A stretch of 6,302 bases of DNA. Origin: Coriobacteriales bacterium (GTDB lineage Bacteria > Actinomycetota > Coriobacteriia > Coriobacteriales > CADBOM01). Below, in pieces: positions 1 through 5,860 of the stretch (positions within the stretch are counted from its first letter, which is position 1; each line of letters opens with the position of its first letter). The notes beneath the pieces are model-generated. The model was not told where the DNA came from, did not search any database, and saw only the letters and a program-made list of their open reading frames with translations. The stretch covers positions 1 through 6,302 of the forward strand of contig JAFWGD010000231.1 of the NCBI GenBank assembly GCA_017515355.1, in the 5' to 3' direction. The position numbers and the translations under genes were made by a program.

Positions 1-1763
1 ACGGAGGTGAGCAGCGAGGACTGGAACCAGCCGCGATGCTGGTCGGAGCCCTCGAGGTACATGTCGGCGGGTCGGTAGAGGTAGTCACGCTGCTCGCAGA
101 CGCTATAGTGCGAGACGCCCGACTCCCACCAGACGTCGAGGATGTCGCTCTCGGGGATGACCTCCTCGCAACCGCAGCGCGGGCAGCAGGTGCCGGCGGG
201 CAGGTACTCGGAGGGATCCTTGGTGTACCATGCGTCGGCCCCCTCATTGGTGAAGAGGTCGATCACAGCGTCGAAGGTCTCCGCATTGGCTACGGTCTCG
301 CCGCACTTCCTGCACTTGAAGACCGGGATCGGCACGCCCCAGGAGCGCTGGCGAGAGATGCACCAGTCGGGACGGTCGGCTACCATCGCGCCGATGCGGT
401 TGGAAGCCCAGCTCGGATACCACTGCACGCTGTCGATGGCATCGGTGGCCTCCTTGCGCAGGCCCGTGCCGTCCATCGAGACGAACCACTGGTCGGTGGC
501 GCGGAAGATGACGGGCTCGTGGCAACGCCAGCAATGAGGATAGCTGTGGCTGATGTCGACATGCGCCACGAGCGTGCCCTGCTCCTTGAGCCAGTCGATG
601 ATCTTCGGGTTGGCGGACCAGACGTCGAGGCCGGCGAACTGCCCCGCCTCCTCGGTGAGGACGCCGTTGTCGTCGACGGGCATCAGAAGCGCGATGTCGA
701 ACTCGAGGCCGACGAGGTAGTCATCCTGGCCATGGCCGGGAGCGGTGTGGACGCAGCCGGTGCCGGTGTCGAGGGTGACGTGGTTGCCGTAGATGAGCTT
801 GCCCTTGAGGTCCTGGCGGATCGGGCAGGTGTAGGTGAGCTCGGCCAGGTCGATGCCCTTGACGCGAACGGGCTCGCCATCGACCGCGAAGATCGAATGG
901 CCCTGCCAGCCGGCGATCTCGGCGACGCTGTCGACGAGCGCCTCGGCCATCAGCAGGTTCATGCCGTCGAGCTGGACGATGACGTACTCCGCCTCTGGAG
1001 CGAGGGAGACCGCTGTGTTTGCGGGAAGGGTCCACGGGGTGGTGGTCCAGATCAGGATGTCGCACTCGCCCTCAAGGCCCGCTGCGGCGAACTGCGAGGG
1101 AACCTCGTCCATCTTGAAGCGGACGAAGATCGAGGGGCTGCTCTCATCGCCGTACTCGATCTCGGCCTCGGCAAGGGCGGTGTGGCAGTGCATGCACCAG
1201 TGGATGGGCTTGCGGCCGCGATAGATCGCACCGGTCTCGTAAAGCTGCTTGAAGAGCGTGATGTTGCCGGCCTCGTACTCATGGGCGTAGGTGAGATAGG
1301 GGTCGTCCCACTCGCCGCCGACGCCTAGGCGCTTGAATCCCTCGCGCTGCAGGTCGACGCACTTCTCCGCGTACTCGCGGCAGAGGCGGCGAAGCGTGGG
1401 CTTGTCTATCTGCTTCATCTTCTCGGGGCCGAGCTTGTTCTCGATGATGTGCTCGATGGGCTGGCCATGGCAGTCCCATCCGGGAACGTAGGGAGCATAG
1501 TGGCCGCGCTGAGACTTGTACTTGACGATGATGTCCTTGAGGATCTTGTTGAAGGCGTGTCCGATGTGGATCGGCCCGTTGGCGTACGGAGGGCCATCGT
1601 GCAAAACGAATGGCTCGTTGCCCTCGTTCTGCTTCAGAACCTCATGGTAGAGGTCCATCTGCTCCCACTTCTCGAGCCTCTTGGGCTCGTTGATCGGAAG
1701 GCCGGCCTTCATCGAGAAGTCGGTCTTGGGAAGATTCATCGTGCTCTTGTAGTCCTGTGCCAC
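1..1763 (-). CDS. ileS: Isoleucyl-tRNA synthetase, N-terminal ~587 residues (3' end outside window)
   Basis: Class Ia aminoacyl-tRNA synthetase that charges tRNA-Ile with isoleucine in the cytoplasm and edits mischarged valine. I translated the minus strand by hand; it is open from the start to the window edge. Numbered from the GTG start, it shows HDGPPYANG followed by HIGH (about residues 66-69), PGWDCHGQPIE (~94-104), the editing-domain motifs WTTTPWTLPAN (~239-249) and GTGCVHTAPGHGQDDY (~334-349, including the conserved His and Asp of the editing site), then SRQRSWGVPIP (~470-480) and DVWWESG (~543-549). The KMSKS loop and the C-terminal tRNA-binding part lie beyond the left edge. Start: GTG at 1763 has AAAGGGG 7 nt upstream and gives (V/M)AQDYKSTMNLPKTDF, a normal IleS N-terminus. 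An ATG two codons earlier (1769) sits only 1 nt from that Shine-Dalgarno and is less likely. Two Cys pairs (~484/487 and ~527/530) could form a small zinc site. It is transcribed divergently from the EF-G-like gene. The family call is secure. Confidence 0.97.
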   Translation of the reverse strand, partial: MAQDYKSTMNLPKTDFSMKAGLPINEPKRLEKWEQMDLYHEVLKQNEGNEPFVLHDGPPYANGPIHIGHAFNKILKDIIVKYKSQRGHYAPYVPGWDCHGQPIEHIIENKLGPEKMKQIDKPTLRRLCREYAEKCVDLQREGFKRLGVGGEWDDPYLTYAHEYEAGNITLFKQLYETGAIYRGRKPIHWCMHCHTALAEAEIEYGDESSPSIFVRFKMDEVPSQFAAAGLEGECDILIWTTTPWTLPANTAVSLAPEAEYVIVQLDGMNLLMAEALVDSVAEIAGWQGHSIFAVDGEPVRVKGIDLAELTYTCPIRQDLKGKLIYGNHVTLDTGTGCVHTAPGHGQDDYLVGLEFDIALLMPVDDNGVLTEEAGQFAGLDVWSANPKIIDWLKEQGTLVAHVDISHSYPHCWRCHEPVIFRATDQWFVSMDGTGLRKEATDAIDSVQWYPSWASNRIGAMVADRPDWCISRQRSWGVPIPVFKCRKCGETVANAETFDAVIDLFTNEGADAWYTKDPSEYLPAGTCCPRCGCEEVIPESDILDVWWESGVSHYSVCEQRDYLYRPADMYLEGSDQHRGWFQSSLLTS

Positions 1764-1770
1764 CTTCATG

Positions 1771-1777
1771 CCCCTTT
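1771..1777 (-). promoter_or_regulatory. Ribosome binding site of ileS (decides the start)
   Basis: The minus strand reads AAAGGGG here. It lies 7 nt before the GTG at 1763 and only 1 nt before the ATG at 1769, so spacing favours the GTG start. This rests on spacing alone. Confidence 0.6.
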
Positions 1778-1866
1778 GCCAAATGGTTGGAAGTAGATTC
1801 CGCTTGAACCGCCTGCGCGCCGCCGCTTGGCCGCACGAGGCGCTATTACTGCGATGATAGCCTTTG

Positions 1867-1872
1867 ATTATA
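1867..1872 (-). promoter_or_regulatory. Candidate -10 box of the ileS promoter
   Basis: The minus strand carries a perfect TATAAT within CCTTATAATC. Transcription would begin near 1860 and leave a leader of roughly 95 nt before ileS. No good -35 hexamer is present at 16-18 nt (the sequence there reads like CAGCCA), so this would be a weak or activator-dependent promoter. I looked in the leader for the T-box consensus (AGGGTGG followed by ACC), which often precedes ileS in Firmicutes and Actinobacteria, and did not find it. Confidence 0.45.
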
Positions 1873-1954
1873 AGGCCGCGCATGGAGGTTGGCTGGCCCT
1901 ATGTAGGCGAAGCGCCCTGTGCGTTCCATGAGCGCGTTGCTGAGCGAAATTTGC

Positions 1955-1965
1955 CCGATTATCGG
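1955..1965. repeat. Short inverted repeat CCGAT-T-ATCGG in the divergent intergenic region
   Basis: An 11-nt perfect palindrome with a single central base lies about 85 nt upstream of the ileS -10 box and about 90 nt upstream of the -35 box of the rightward gene. Its length and symmetry suit a dimeric regulator, but a palindrome this short can arise by chance. Confidence 0.3.
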
Positions 1966-2023
1966 CTATTGGAGCGCACTTTGACCCCTCAGATCGCGCC
2001 GTAGTTGCCTCAAATCGATACCT

Positions 2024-2039
2024 CCTCGAAAAATCGAGG
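2024..2039. repeat. Inverted repeat CCTCGA-AAAA-TCGAGG just upstream of the EF-G-like gene promoter
   Basis: Perfect 6-bp arms flank an AAAA loop, ending 12 nt before the TTGACA box at 2052. An overlapping register (ACCTC at 2020-2024 with GAGGT at 2036-2040) can also pair. The position just upstream of a -35 box suits an operator or activator site. As RNA it would be a small stable hairpin on either strand, but neither direction has a proper T-run, so I do not call it a terminator. Confidence 0.4.
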
Positions 2040-2051
2040 TTCTAACACCGA

Positions 2052-2079
2052 TTGACATGCAAGTGGTTTATAGTAGATT
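2052..2079 (+). promoter_or_regulatory. Sigma-70-type promoter of the EF-G-like gene
   Basis: A perfect -35 hexamer TTGACA (2052-2057) is followed after 16 nt by TAGATT (2074-2079), a 4-of-6 match to TATAAT. Transcription would begin near 2086, giving a leader of about 100 nt. This is the best complete promoter in the intergenic region. A better -10 look-alike, TATAGT at 2069-2074, is only 11 nt from TTGACA and too close to pair with it. Confidence 0.55.
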
Positions 2080-2127
2080 GCAGCTTATTTTCGGATGATT
2101 TTCCTTTTGGAACGTTCGGTTGGAAAC

Positions 2128-2157
2128 CTTGGCGGCCAGAGAGCGAGCGTCGCCAGG
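2128..2157 (+). other. Possible leader hairpin before the EF-G-like gene
   Basis: CTTGGCG (2128-2134) can pair with CGCCAGG (2151-2157), 7 bp with one G-U, around a 16-nt loop. It ends 15 nt before the Shine-Dalgarno sequence. The rest of the leader (2086-2186) holds a palindrome GAACGTTC (2110-2117) and a repeated TTGGAA (2107 and 2120). No known riboswitch class is recognisable, and the structure is modest. Confidence 0.25.
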
Positions 2158-2172
2158 ATCGACTATTCAGTT

Positions 2173-2178
2173 GGGAGG
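2173..2178 (+). promoter_or_regulatory. Ribosome binding site of the EF-G-like gene (decides the start)
   Basis: GGGAGG lies 8 nt before the ATG at 2187. It separates the true start from an in-frame TTG at 2052, which lies inside the -35 hexamer, has no Shine-Dalgarno sequence, and would add 45 residues unlike any EF-G N-terminus. Confidence 0.85.
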
Positions 2179-2186
2179 CGTCACTA

Positions 2187-4244
2187 ATGGCAGATTACAC
2201 ATCGGATAAGGTCCGCAACATCGTGCTTGTGGGTCAGGATGGAGCAGGTAAGACCTCGCTTGCAGAGGCCATGCTTCATCTTTGCGGAAAGACCCAGCGC
2301 TTGGGCACCACCGTGGACGGCAAGTCCAACATGGACTACGACCCCGAGGAGATCAAGAGGCAGATCACCATCTCCACGAGCCTCGGAACGATCGTCCACA
2401 AGGGCGTGAAGATCAACGTCCTCGACACTCCCGGCTCGCCCGACTTCATCGGAGACACCATCGCAGCGCTCAAGGCCTGCGAGACCGCGGTCTTCGTCGT
2501 CGACTCCAACCCCTCCGTCCAGATCATGACCAAGAAGATCTGGCAGATGGCAGAGGTTGCGGGCATCCCGAGGGTCATCTACATCAACCGGATCGACAAG
2601 GAGAACTCCGACTACAACGAGATCCTCCAGGGCCTGATCGATCAGTTCGGCACGCGCCTCGGCGCAGTCGTCGAGCCCATCGGCACCGAGAAGAGCTTCA
2701 GCGGCATCGTCGACCTGCTCCGCACCAAGAAGCGCGTCACCACAGGTGGCAAGGAGACCATCTCCGAGCTCGACGGCGACCTCCTCGCAGAGGCTGAGAA
2801 CGCCAGGGCCGACCTCAACGAGCTCGTCGCAGAGGCCGATGACGACCTGATGATGAAGTTCTTCGACGAGGGCGAGTTCACCGACGAGGAGTTCGCTTTC
2901 CTCCTCAAGTCCTCCATCGCGCAGAACCTCTTCGTGCCCGTCTACGTCGGTTCGGCAACCCAGGAGCAGGGCGTGATGAACCTCCTCGACGACATCGTCG
3001 AGTTCTTCCCCACCCCGCTCGATCGCAAGCCCTACGCCACCGTCGATGGCGATGAGATCGCAGTCGGCGAGGGCGACGCATGCGGCTTCGTCTTCAAGAC
3101 GCTCTCCGATCCCTACGTCGGCCGCCTGAGCTTCGTCAAGGTGGTTCGCGGCATGCTCAAGGCAGCGGACGAGATCGCAACCGCCCGCACCGGCAAGAAG
3201 GACAGGATCTCCCACATCTACTCGATGGTCGGCCAGCAGACCGAGGCCGCCGAGAAGGCCTACGCTGGCGACATCGTCGTCATCCCCAAGCTCTCCGATG
3301 CCAAGACCAACGACTCGCTCTCCCTTGGCGGCGCAGTCGACTTCGAGCCGATCGCCTTCCCGAAGCCCCTCTATCCGATCGCCATCGAGGCAGCGGACAA
3401 GAAGGACGAGGACAAGATGAGCGACTTCATCGCCAAGCAATGCGAGATCGATCCTTGCATCTCGCTCTCCCGCAACGATGAGACCCATCAGACGCTGCTC
3501 ACCACGCTCGGCGACGGCGCGACCGACCTCATTCTCTCCCGCCTCAAGGAGCGTAGCAAGATCAACGTCAACGTCCTCCCCGTTCGCGTTCCATACCGCG
3601 AGTCGATCCGCCGCGTAGCGCAGGCCCAGGGCCGTCATAAGAAGCAGACCGGAGGCGCCGGACAGTTCGGCGACTGCTGGCTGCGCCTCGAGCCCAACCC
3701 GGGCGGCGGCTACGAGTTCATCGACGAGGTCGTCGGCGGCAGGATCCCGCGCGGATTCATCCCCGCAGTCGACAAGGGCGTTGTCGCAGCCATGGAGGAG
3801 GGCTTCCTCGCCGGCTATCCTTGCGTCGACATCAAATGCGCCGTCTACGATGGCTCCTACCATCCGGTCGACTCGAACGAAATGGCGTTCAAGCTCGCTG
3901 CAAGGCTCGGATTCCGCGCCGCTTGCGAGAAGGCCGACGTCTACATCCTCGAGCCGATGGCCAACCTCGAGGTCACCATCGAAGACTCCTACGCCGGAGC
4001 CATCATGGGCGACTTCTCGACCCGCCGCGGTCGCGTCGCCGGCATGGACCACGACTCCTTCGGCAACACCGTCATCAAGGCTCGCGTCCCCTACGCAGAG
4101 GTCGTCAGCTACGCCAAGGACCTCCGCTCGATCACCCGCGGCAGCGGTTCCTACACCATCGAGGTCGAGGGCTACGAGGAGGCTCCGCGCGACGTCGCGC
4201 AGAAGCTCGTCGCCGAGTTCCAGGCTTCCAAGTCCGACAAGTAG
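2187..4244 (+). CDS. EF-G-like translational GTPase (EF-G2/FusA2 type), complete, 685 aa
   Basis: A five-domain relative of elongation factor G. True EF-G drives ribosomal translocation and recycling with GTP; the EF-G-like paralogues are poorly understood. Numbered from the ATG at 2187: P-loop GQDGAGKTS (16-24), switch-I region RQITI (58-62, Thr61 kept), DTPGSPDF (80-87), NRID (134-137, usually NKxD), and GSA (255-257) closing the G domain. Domain II spans roughly 285-385 and domain III about 390-460. Domain IV includes VPYRESIRRVAQAQG (468-482), KKQTGGAGQFGD (485-496) and GSYHPVDSNEMAFK (556-569). Domain V follows, with ILEPMANLEV (587-596) and GDFSTRRGRV (608-617). Length is near canonical EF-G (~700). 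Oddity: the His that follows DTPG in canonical EF-G and EF-Tu (the residue positioning catalytic water) is Ser84, and the classic RGITI switch motif is RQITI. With no rpsL, rpsG or tuf alongside, this is probably the second paralogue rather than the housekeeping fusA. It has its own promoter and terminator, so it is likely monocistronic. Confidence 0.93.
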   Translation: MADYTSDKVRNIVLVGQDGAGKTSLAEAMLHLCGKTQRLGTTVDGKSNMDYDPEEIKRQITISTSLGTIVHKGVKINVLDTPGSPDFIGDTIAALKACETAVFVVDSNPSVQIMTKKIWQMAEVAGIPRVIYINRIDKENSDYNEILQGLIDQFGTRLGAVVEPIGTEKSFSGIVDLLRTKKRVTTGGKETISELDGDLLAEAENARADLNELVAEADDDLMMKFFDEGEFTDEEFAFLLKSSIAQNLFVPVYVGSATQEQGVMNLLDDIVEFFPTPLDRKPYATVDGDEIAVGEGDACGFVFKTLSDPYVGRLSFVKVVRGMLKAADEIATARTGKKDRISHIYSMVGQQTEAAEKAYAGDIVVIPKLSDAKTNDSLSLGGAVDFEPIAFPKPLYPIAIEAADKKDEDKMSDFIAKQCEIDPCISLSRNDETHQTLLTTLGDGATDLILSRLKERSKINVNVLPVRVPYRESIRRVAQAQGRHKKQTGGAGQFGDCWLRLEPNPGGGYEFIDEVVGGRIPRGFIPAVDKGVVAAMEEGFLAGYPCVDIKCAVYDGSYHPVDSNEMAFKLAARLGFRAACEKADVYILEPMANLEVTIEDSYAGAIMGDFSTRRGRVAGMDHDSFGNTVIKARVPYAEVVSYAKDLRSITRGSGSYTIEVEGYEEAPRDVAQKLVAEFQASKSDK

Positions 4245-4266
4245 TCGGCAAACGCATATTGCCCTT

Positions 4267-4304
4267 AAGGCGCCTGTGGGAAAACCCACGGGCGCCTTTC
4301 ATTT
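4267..4304 (+). terminator. Intrinsic terminator of the EF-G-like gene
   Basis: AAGGCGCCTGTGGG (4267-4280) pairs with CCCACGGGCGCCTT (4285-4298) around an AAAA loop. The 14-bp stem has one T-G wobble and is followed by TTTCATTT. It starts 22 nt after the stop codon. This is a textbook strong rho-independent terminator, apart from one C and one A interrupting the T-run, and it should separate the EF-G-like transcript from the downstream gene. Confidence 0.92.
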
Positions 4305-4313
4305 GCGGGCGAC

Positions 4314-4319
4314 TATAAT
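4314..4319 (+). promoter_or_regulatory. Candidate -10 box of the mttB promoter
   Basis: A perfect TATAAT lies 9 nt after the end of the terminator's T-run. Transcription would begin near 4326, giving a leader of about 46 nt. The -35 position falls inside the GC-rich descending arm of the terminator stem (GGCGCC), so no recognisable -35 hexamer exists and there is no extended -10 TG. A weak or regulated promoter, or a chance match, is possible. Still, mttB needs some promoter after so strong a terminator. Confidence 0.45.
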
Positions 4320-4358
4320 AGGGGTACAAGGTCCCGAAGCTGGGCGAATCGATTAGGC

Positions 4359-4364
4359 AGGGAG
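4359..4364 (+). promoter_or_regulatory. Ribosome binding site of the mttB-family gene
   Basis: AGGGAG lies 7 nt before the ATG at 4372. This near-ideal spacing fixes the start. Confidence 0.8.
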
Positions 4365-4371
4365 TGTTGAC

Positions 4372-5808
4372 ATGAACGTAGCTGGTCAGCTGGATGTGCT
4401 AACAGTCGAGCAAATGCAAACCGTCCACGAGAAGGCATGCGAGATCCTCGCGAAGAAGGGCGCGGTGTTCGAGTCCGACGCGACGATCGACCTCTTCAAG
4501 AAGCACGGCTACAAGGTGGAGGGGCATACCGTCTTCTTCGAGCAGAGCGAAATCGAGAGATGCGTTGAGCTCGCTCCCTCCAAGTTCAAGCTCTATGCGC
4601 CCAATCACGAGAAGGACGTGCTCGTCGGCGGAGACCGCATCCTCATCCACCCCAACGGCGGAGAGGTCTTCATGCGCGACTTCGACGGAACGCGCAGGGC
4701 AGCCACCCGCAAGGATTTCGCCGATCTGCAAAAGCTCTATCAGGCGCTTCCCAACGTGGACATCGGCGGCTACGAGCCGGTATCCCTCAACGATGTCCCC
4801 GAGCGCATGCGCGGAATCATAGCGATGTACGAGTCCTTCAGGAACTGCGACAAACCGCTCCTCAGCCCCATGAGCCTCGAGACCATCAAGAAGAAGCAAG
4901 AGGTGCTGAGGCTTTACAACATCGGGTTCGGCAGCGACGACTACACAGATAGCCACTACGTTACATGGCACATCGTCTGCCCCAACTCCCCGCTGGTCTA
5001 CTCGCAGTTCGCCTGCGACGGCATCCAGGTCTATGCGGAGGCCAACCAGCCAGTCGTCATCGTCTCGGCGCCGATGTCGGGCATCACCTCGCCCGTCTTC
5101 CCGCTGGCCACGGTAATCCTCTCCATCGCCGAGGAGCTCGCGGGCCTGGTTCTCGCGCAGCTGATCAAGCCTGGCGTGCCCGTGGTCGTCTCGGCATCGC
5201 TGACCTACGGCTACATGCGCTCGGCTACGTGGGAGTGCGCTCACCCCGACACCATGCTCATGCTCGCCGCATCAACGCAGATGCAGCGCGAGTTCTACCA
5301 CCTGCCGTCGCGCGCCCAGACTGGCGTCACCTCGTCCAAGTGCATCGACTACCAGGCTGGCATGGAGACCATGCAAAGCTTCCTCTACACTGCGCTCGCC
5401 GGTTGCGACGTCACCAGCCAGACGGCCGGATCGCTCGCCAACCTCATGACCTCCTCCCTCGAGAAGACCGTTCTCGATGACGAGCTCATCGCACGCGTGC
5501 GCCTGCTGGTTGGAGGCATCACCTTCAACGAGGAGCACATGGGCCTCGACCAGATCTTCGAAGAGCCCTTCGGCGGCAACTTCCTCGAGTACGACGAGAC
5601 CGTCGACTACTGCCGCGCAGCATGGGTACCCACCGTTTCGGACTGGACAGGCACTGACGAATGGGAGGCCAAGGGACAGTCGGAGGCACCGGAGCGCGCA
5701 CATGCCATCGTCCAGAAGATCCTCGCCGAGGCGCCCGAGAGCGTCATGGACGAGGAGCGTGAGCGCGCAATGCTCGACTACATCGCCTACATCGAGAAGA
5801 ACGCCTAG
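4372..5808 (+). CDS. Trimethylamine methyltransferase (MttB) family protein, non-pyrrolysine, 478 aa
   Basis: A cytoplasmic TIM-barrel methyltransferase of the MttB superfamily. Characterised members move a methyl group from a methylated amine (trimethylamine, glycine betaine, proline betaine, carnitine or similar) to a cob(I)alamin-bearing corrinoid protein. Family character: the N-terminal stretch LTVEQMQTVHEKACEIL (10-26) leading to AVFESDATIDLFKKHGYKVEG (31-51, an internal stretch typical of the family), APSKFKLYAPN (68-78) with GGD (86-88), a long hydrophobic barrel core (~228-280), and SSKCIDYQAGMET (321-333), which resembles the conserved region near the active site. Length fits the family (~470-500). 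Pyrrolysine-type MttB carries an internal in-frame TAG; here the only TAG is the terminal stop, so this belongs with the non-pyrrolysine members whose substrates vary. No corrinoid protein (MttC-like), reactivase or transporter is visible nearby. It lies after a terminator with its own -10 box and leads into rsfS after 52 nt. The substrate cannot be told from sequence. The family call is firm. Confidence 0.9.
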   Translation: MNVAGQLDVLTVEQMQTVHEKACEILAKKGAVFESDATIDLFKKHGYKVEGHTVFFEQSEIERCVELAPSKFKLYAPNHEKDVLVGGDRILIHPNGGEVFMRDFDGTRRAATRKDFADLQKLYQALPNVDIGGYEPVSLNDVPERMRGIIAMYESFRNCDKPLLSPMSLETIKKKQEVLRLYNIGFGSDDYTDSHYVTWHIVCPNSPLVYSQFACDGIQVYAEANQPVVIVSAPMSGITSPVFPLATVILSIAEELAGLVLAQLIKPGVPVVVSASLTYGYMRSATWECAHPDTMLMLAASTQMQREFYHLPSRAQTGVTSSKCIDYQAGMETMQSFLYTALAGCDVTSQTAGSLANLMTSSLEKTVLDDELIARVRLLVGGITFNEEHMGLDQIFEEPFGGNFLEYDETVDYCRAAWVPTVSDWTGTDEWEAKGQSEAPERAHAIVQKILAEAPESVMDEERERAMLDYIAYIEKNA

Positions 5809-5848
5809 GCGGTTCCAAGCTCTAGCAGTGAAGAGATCAGACCAAGGG

Positions 5849-5854
5849 AAAGGG
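5849..5854 (+). promoter_or_regulatory. Ribosome binding site of rsfS (supports a TTG start)
   Basis: AAAGGG lies 6 nt before the TTG at 5861. The first in-frame ATG (5882) has no Shine-Dalgarno sequence, so this site decides for the TTG start. Confidence 0.7.
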
Positions 5855-5860
5855 CTTCGA

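Noticed and set aside
36..1328. A 430-codon open frame on the plus strand, antisense to ileS.
   Set aside because: It has no family character and a Val/Gly/Asp/Leu-rich composition typical of the antisense shadow of a GC-rich gene. The minus strand encodes every IleS motif.
1770..1866. A T-box riboswitch in the ileS leader.
   Set aside because: The T-box consensus is absent and no specifier stem or terminator/antiterminator pair is visible in this ~95-nt leader, which is too short for a full T-box.
1905..1918. A small hairpin GGCG-AAG-CGCC in the intergenic region.
   Set aside because: It has only 4 bp, no T-run on either strand and no link to a start or promoter; it is expected by chance in GC-rich DNA.
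2052..2186. A 45-residue N-terminal extension of the EF-G-like protein from an in-frame TTG.
   Set aside because: The TTG is part of the TTGACA -35 hexamer and has no Shine-Dalgarno sequence. The ATG at 2187 has GGGAGG at ideal spacing and gives a normal EF-G-like N-terminus.
2184..4289. A 701-codon open frame on the minus strand, covering the whole EF-G-like gene.
   Set aside because: It is a codon-bias shadow: scarce T/A-ending sense codons leave the opposite frame free of stops. The sequence is low-complexity (Asp/Leu/Val/Gly), with no ribosome binding site or recognisable domain. An overprinted gene would need conservation data to be taken seriously.
5806..5808. An amber codon that might be read as pyrrolysine in the MttB-family gene.
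   Set aside because: The TAG falls at the normal C-terminal length. The sequence read through it is short and unlike MttB, whereas pyrrolysine in MttB lies internally.
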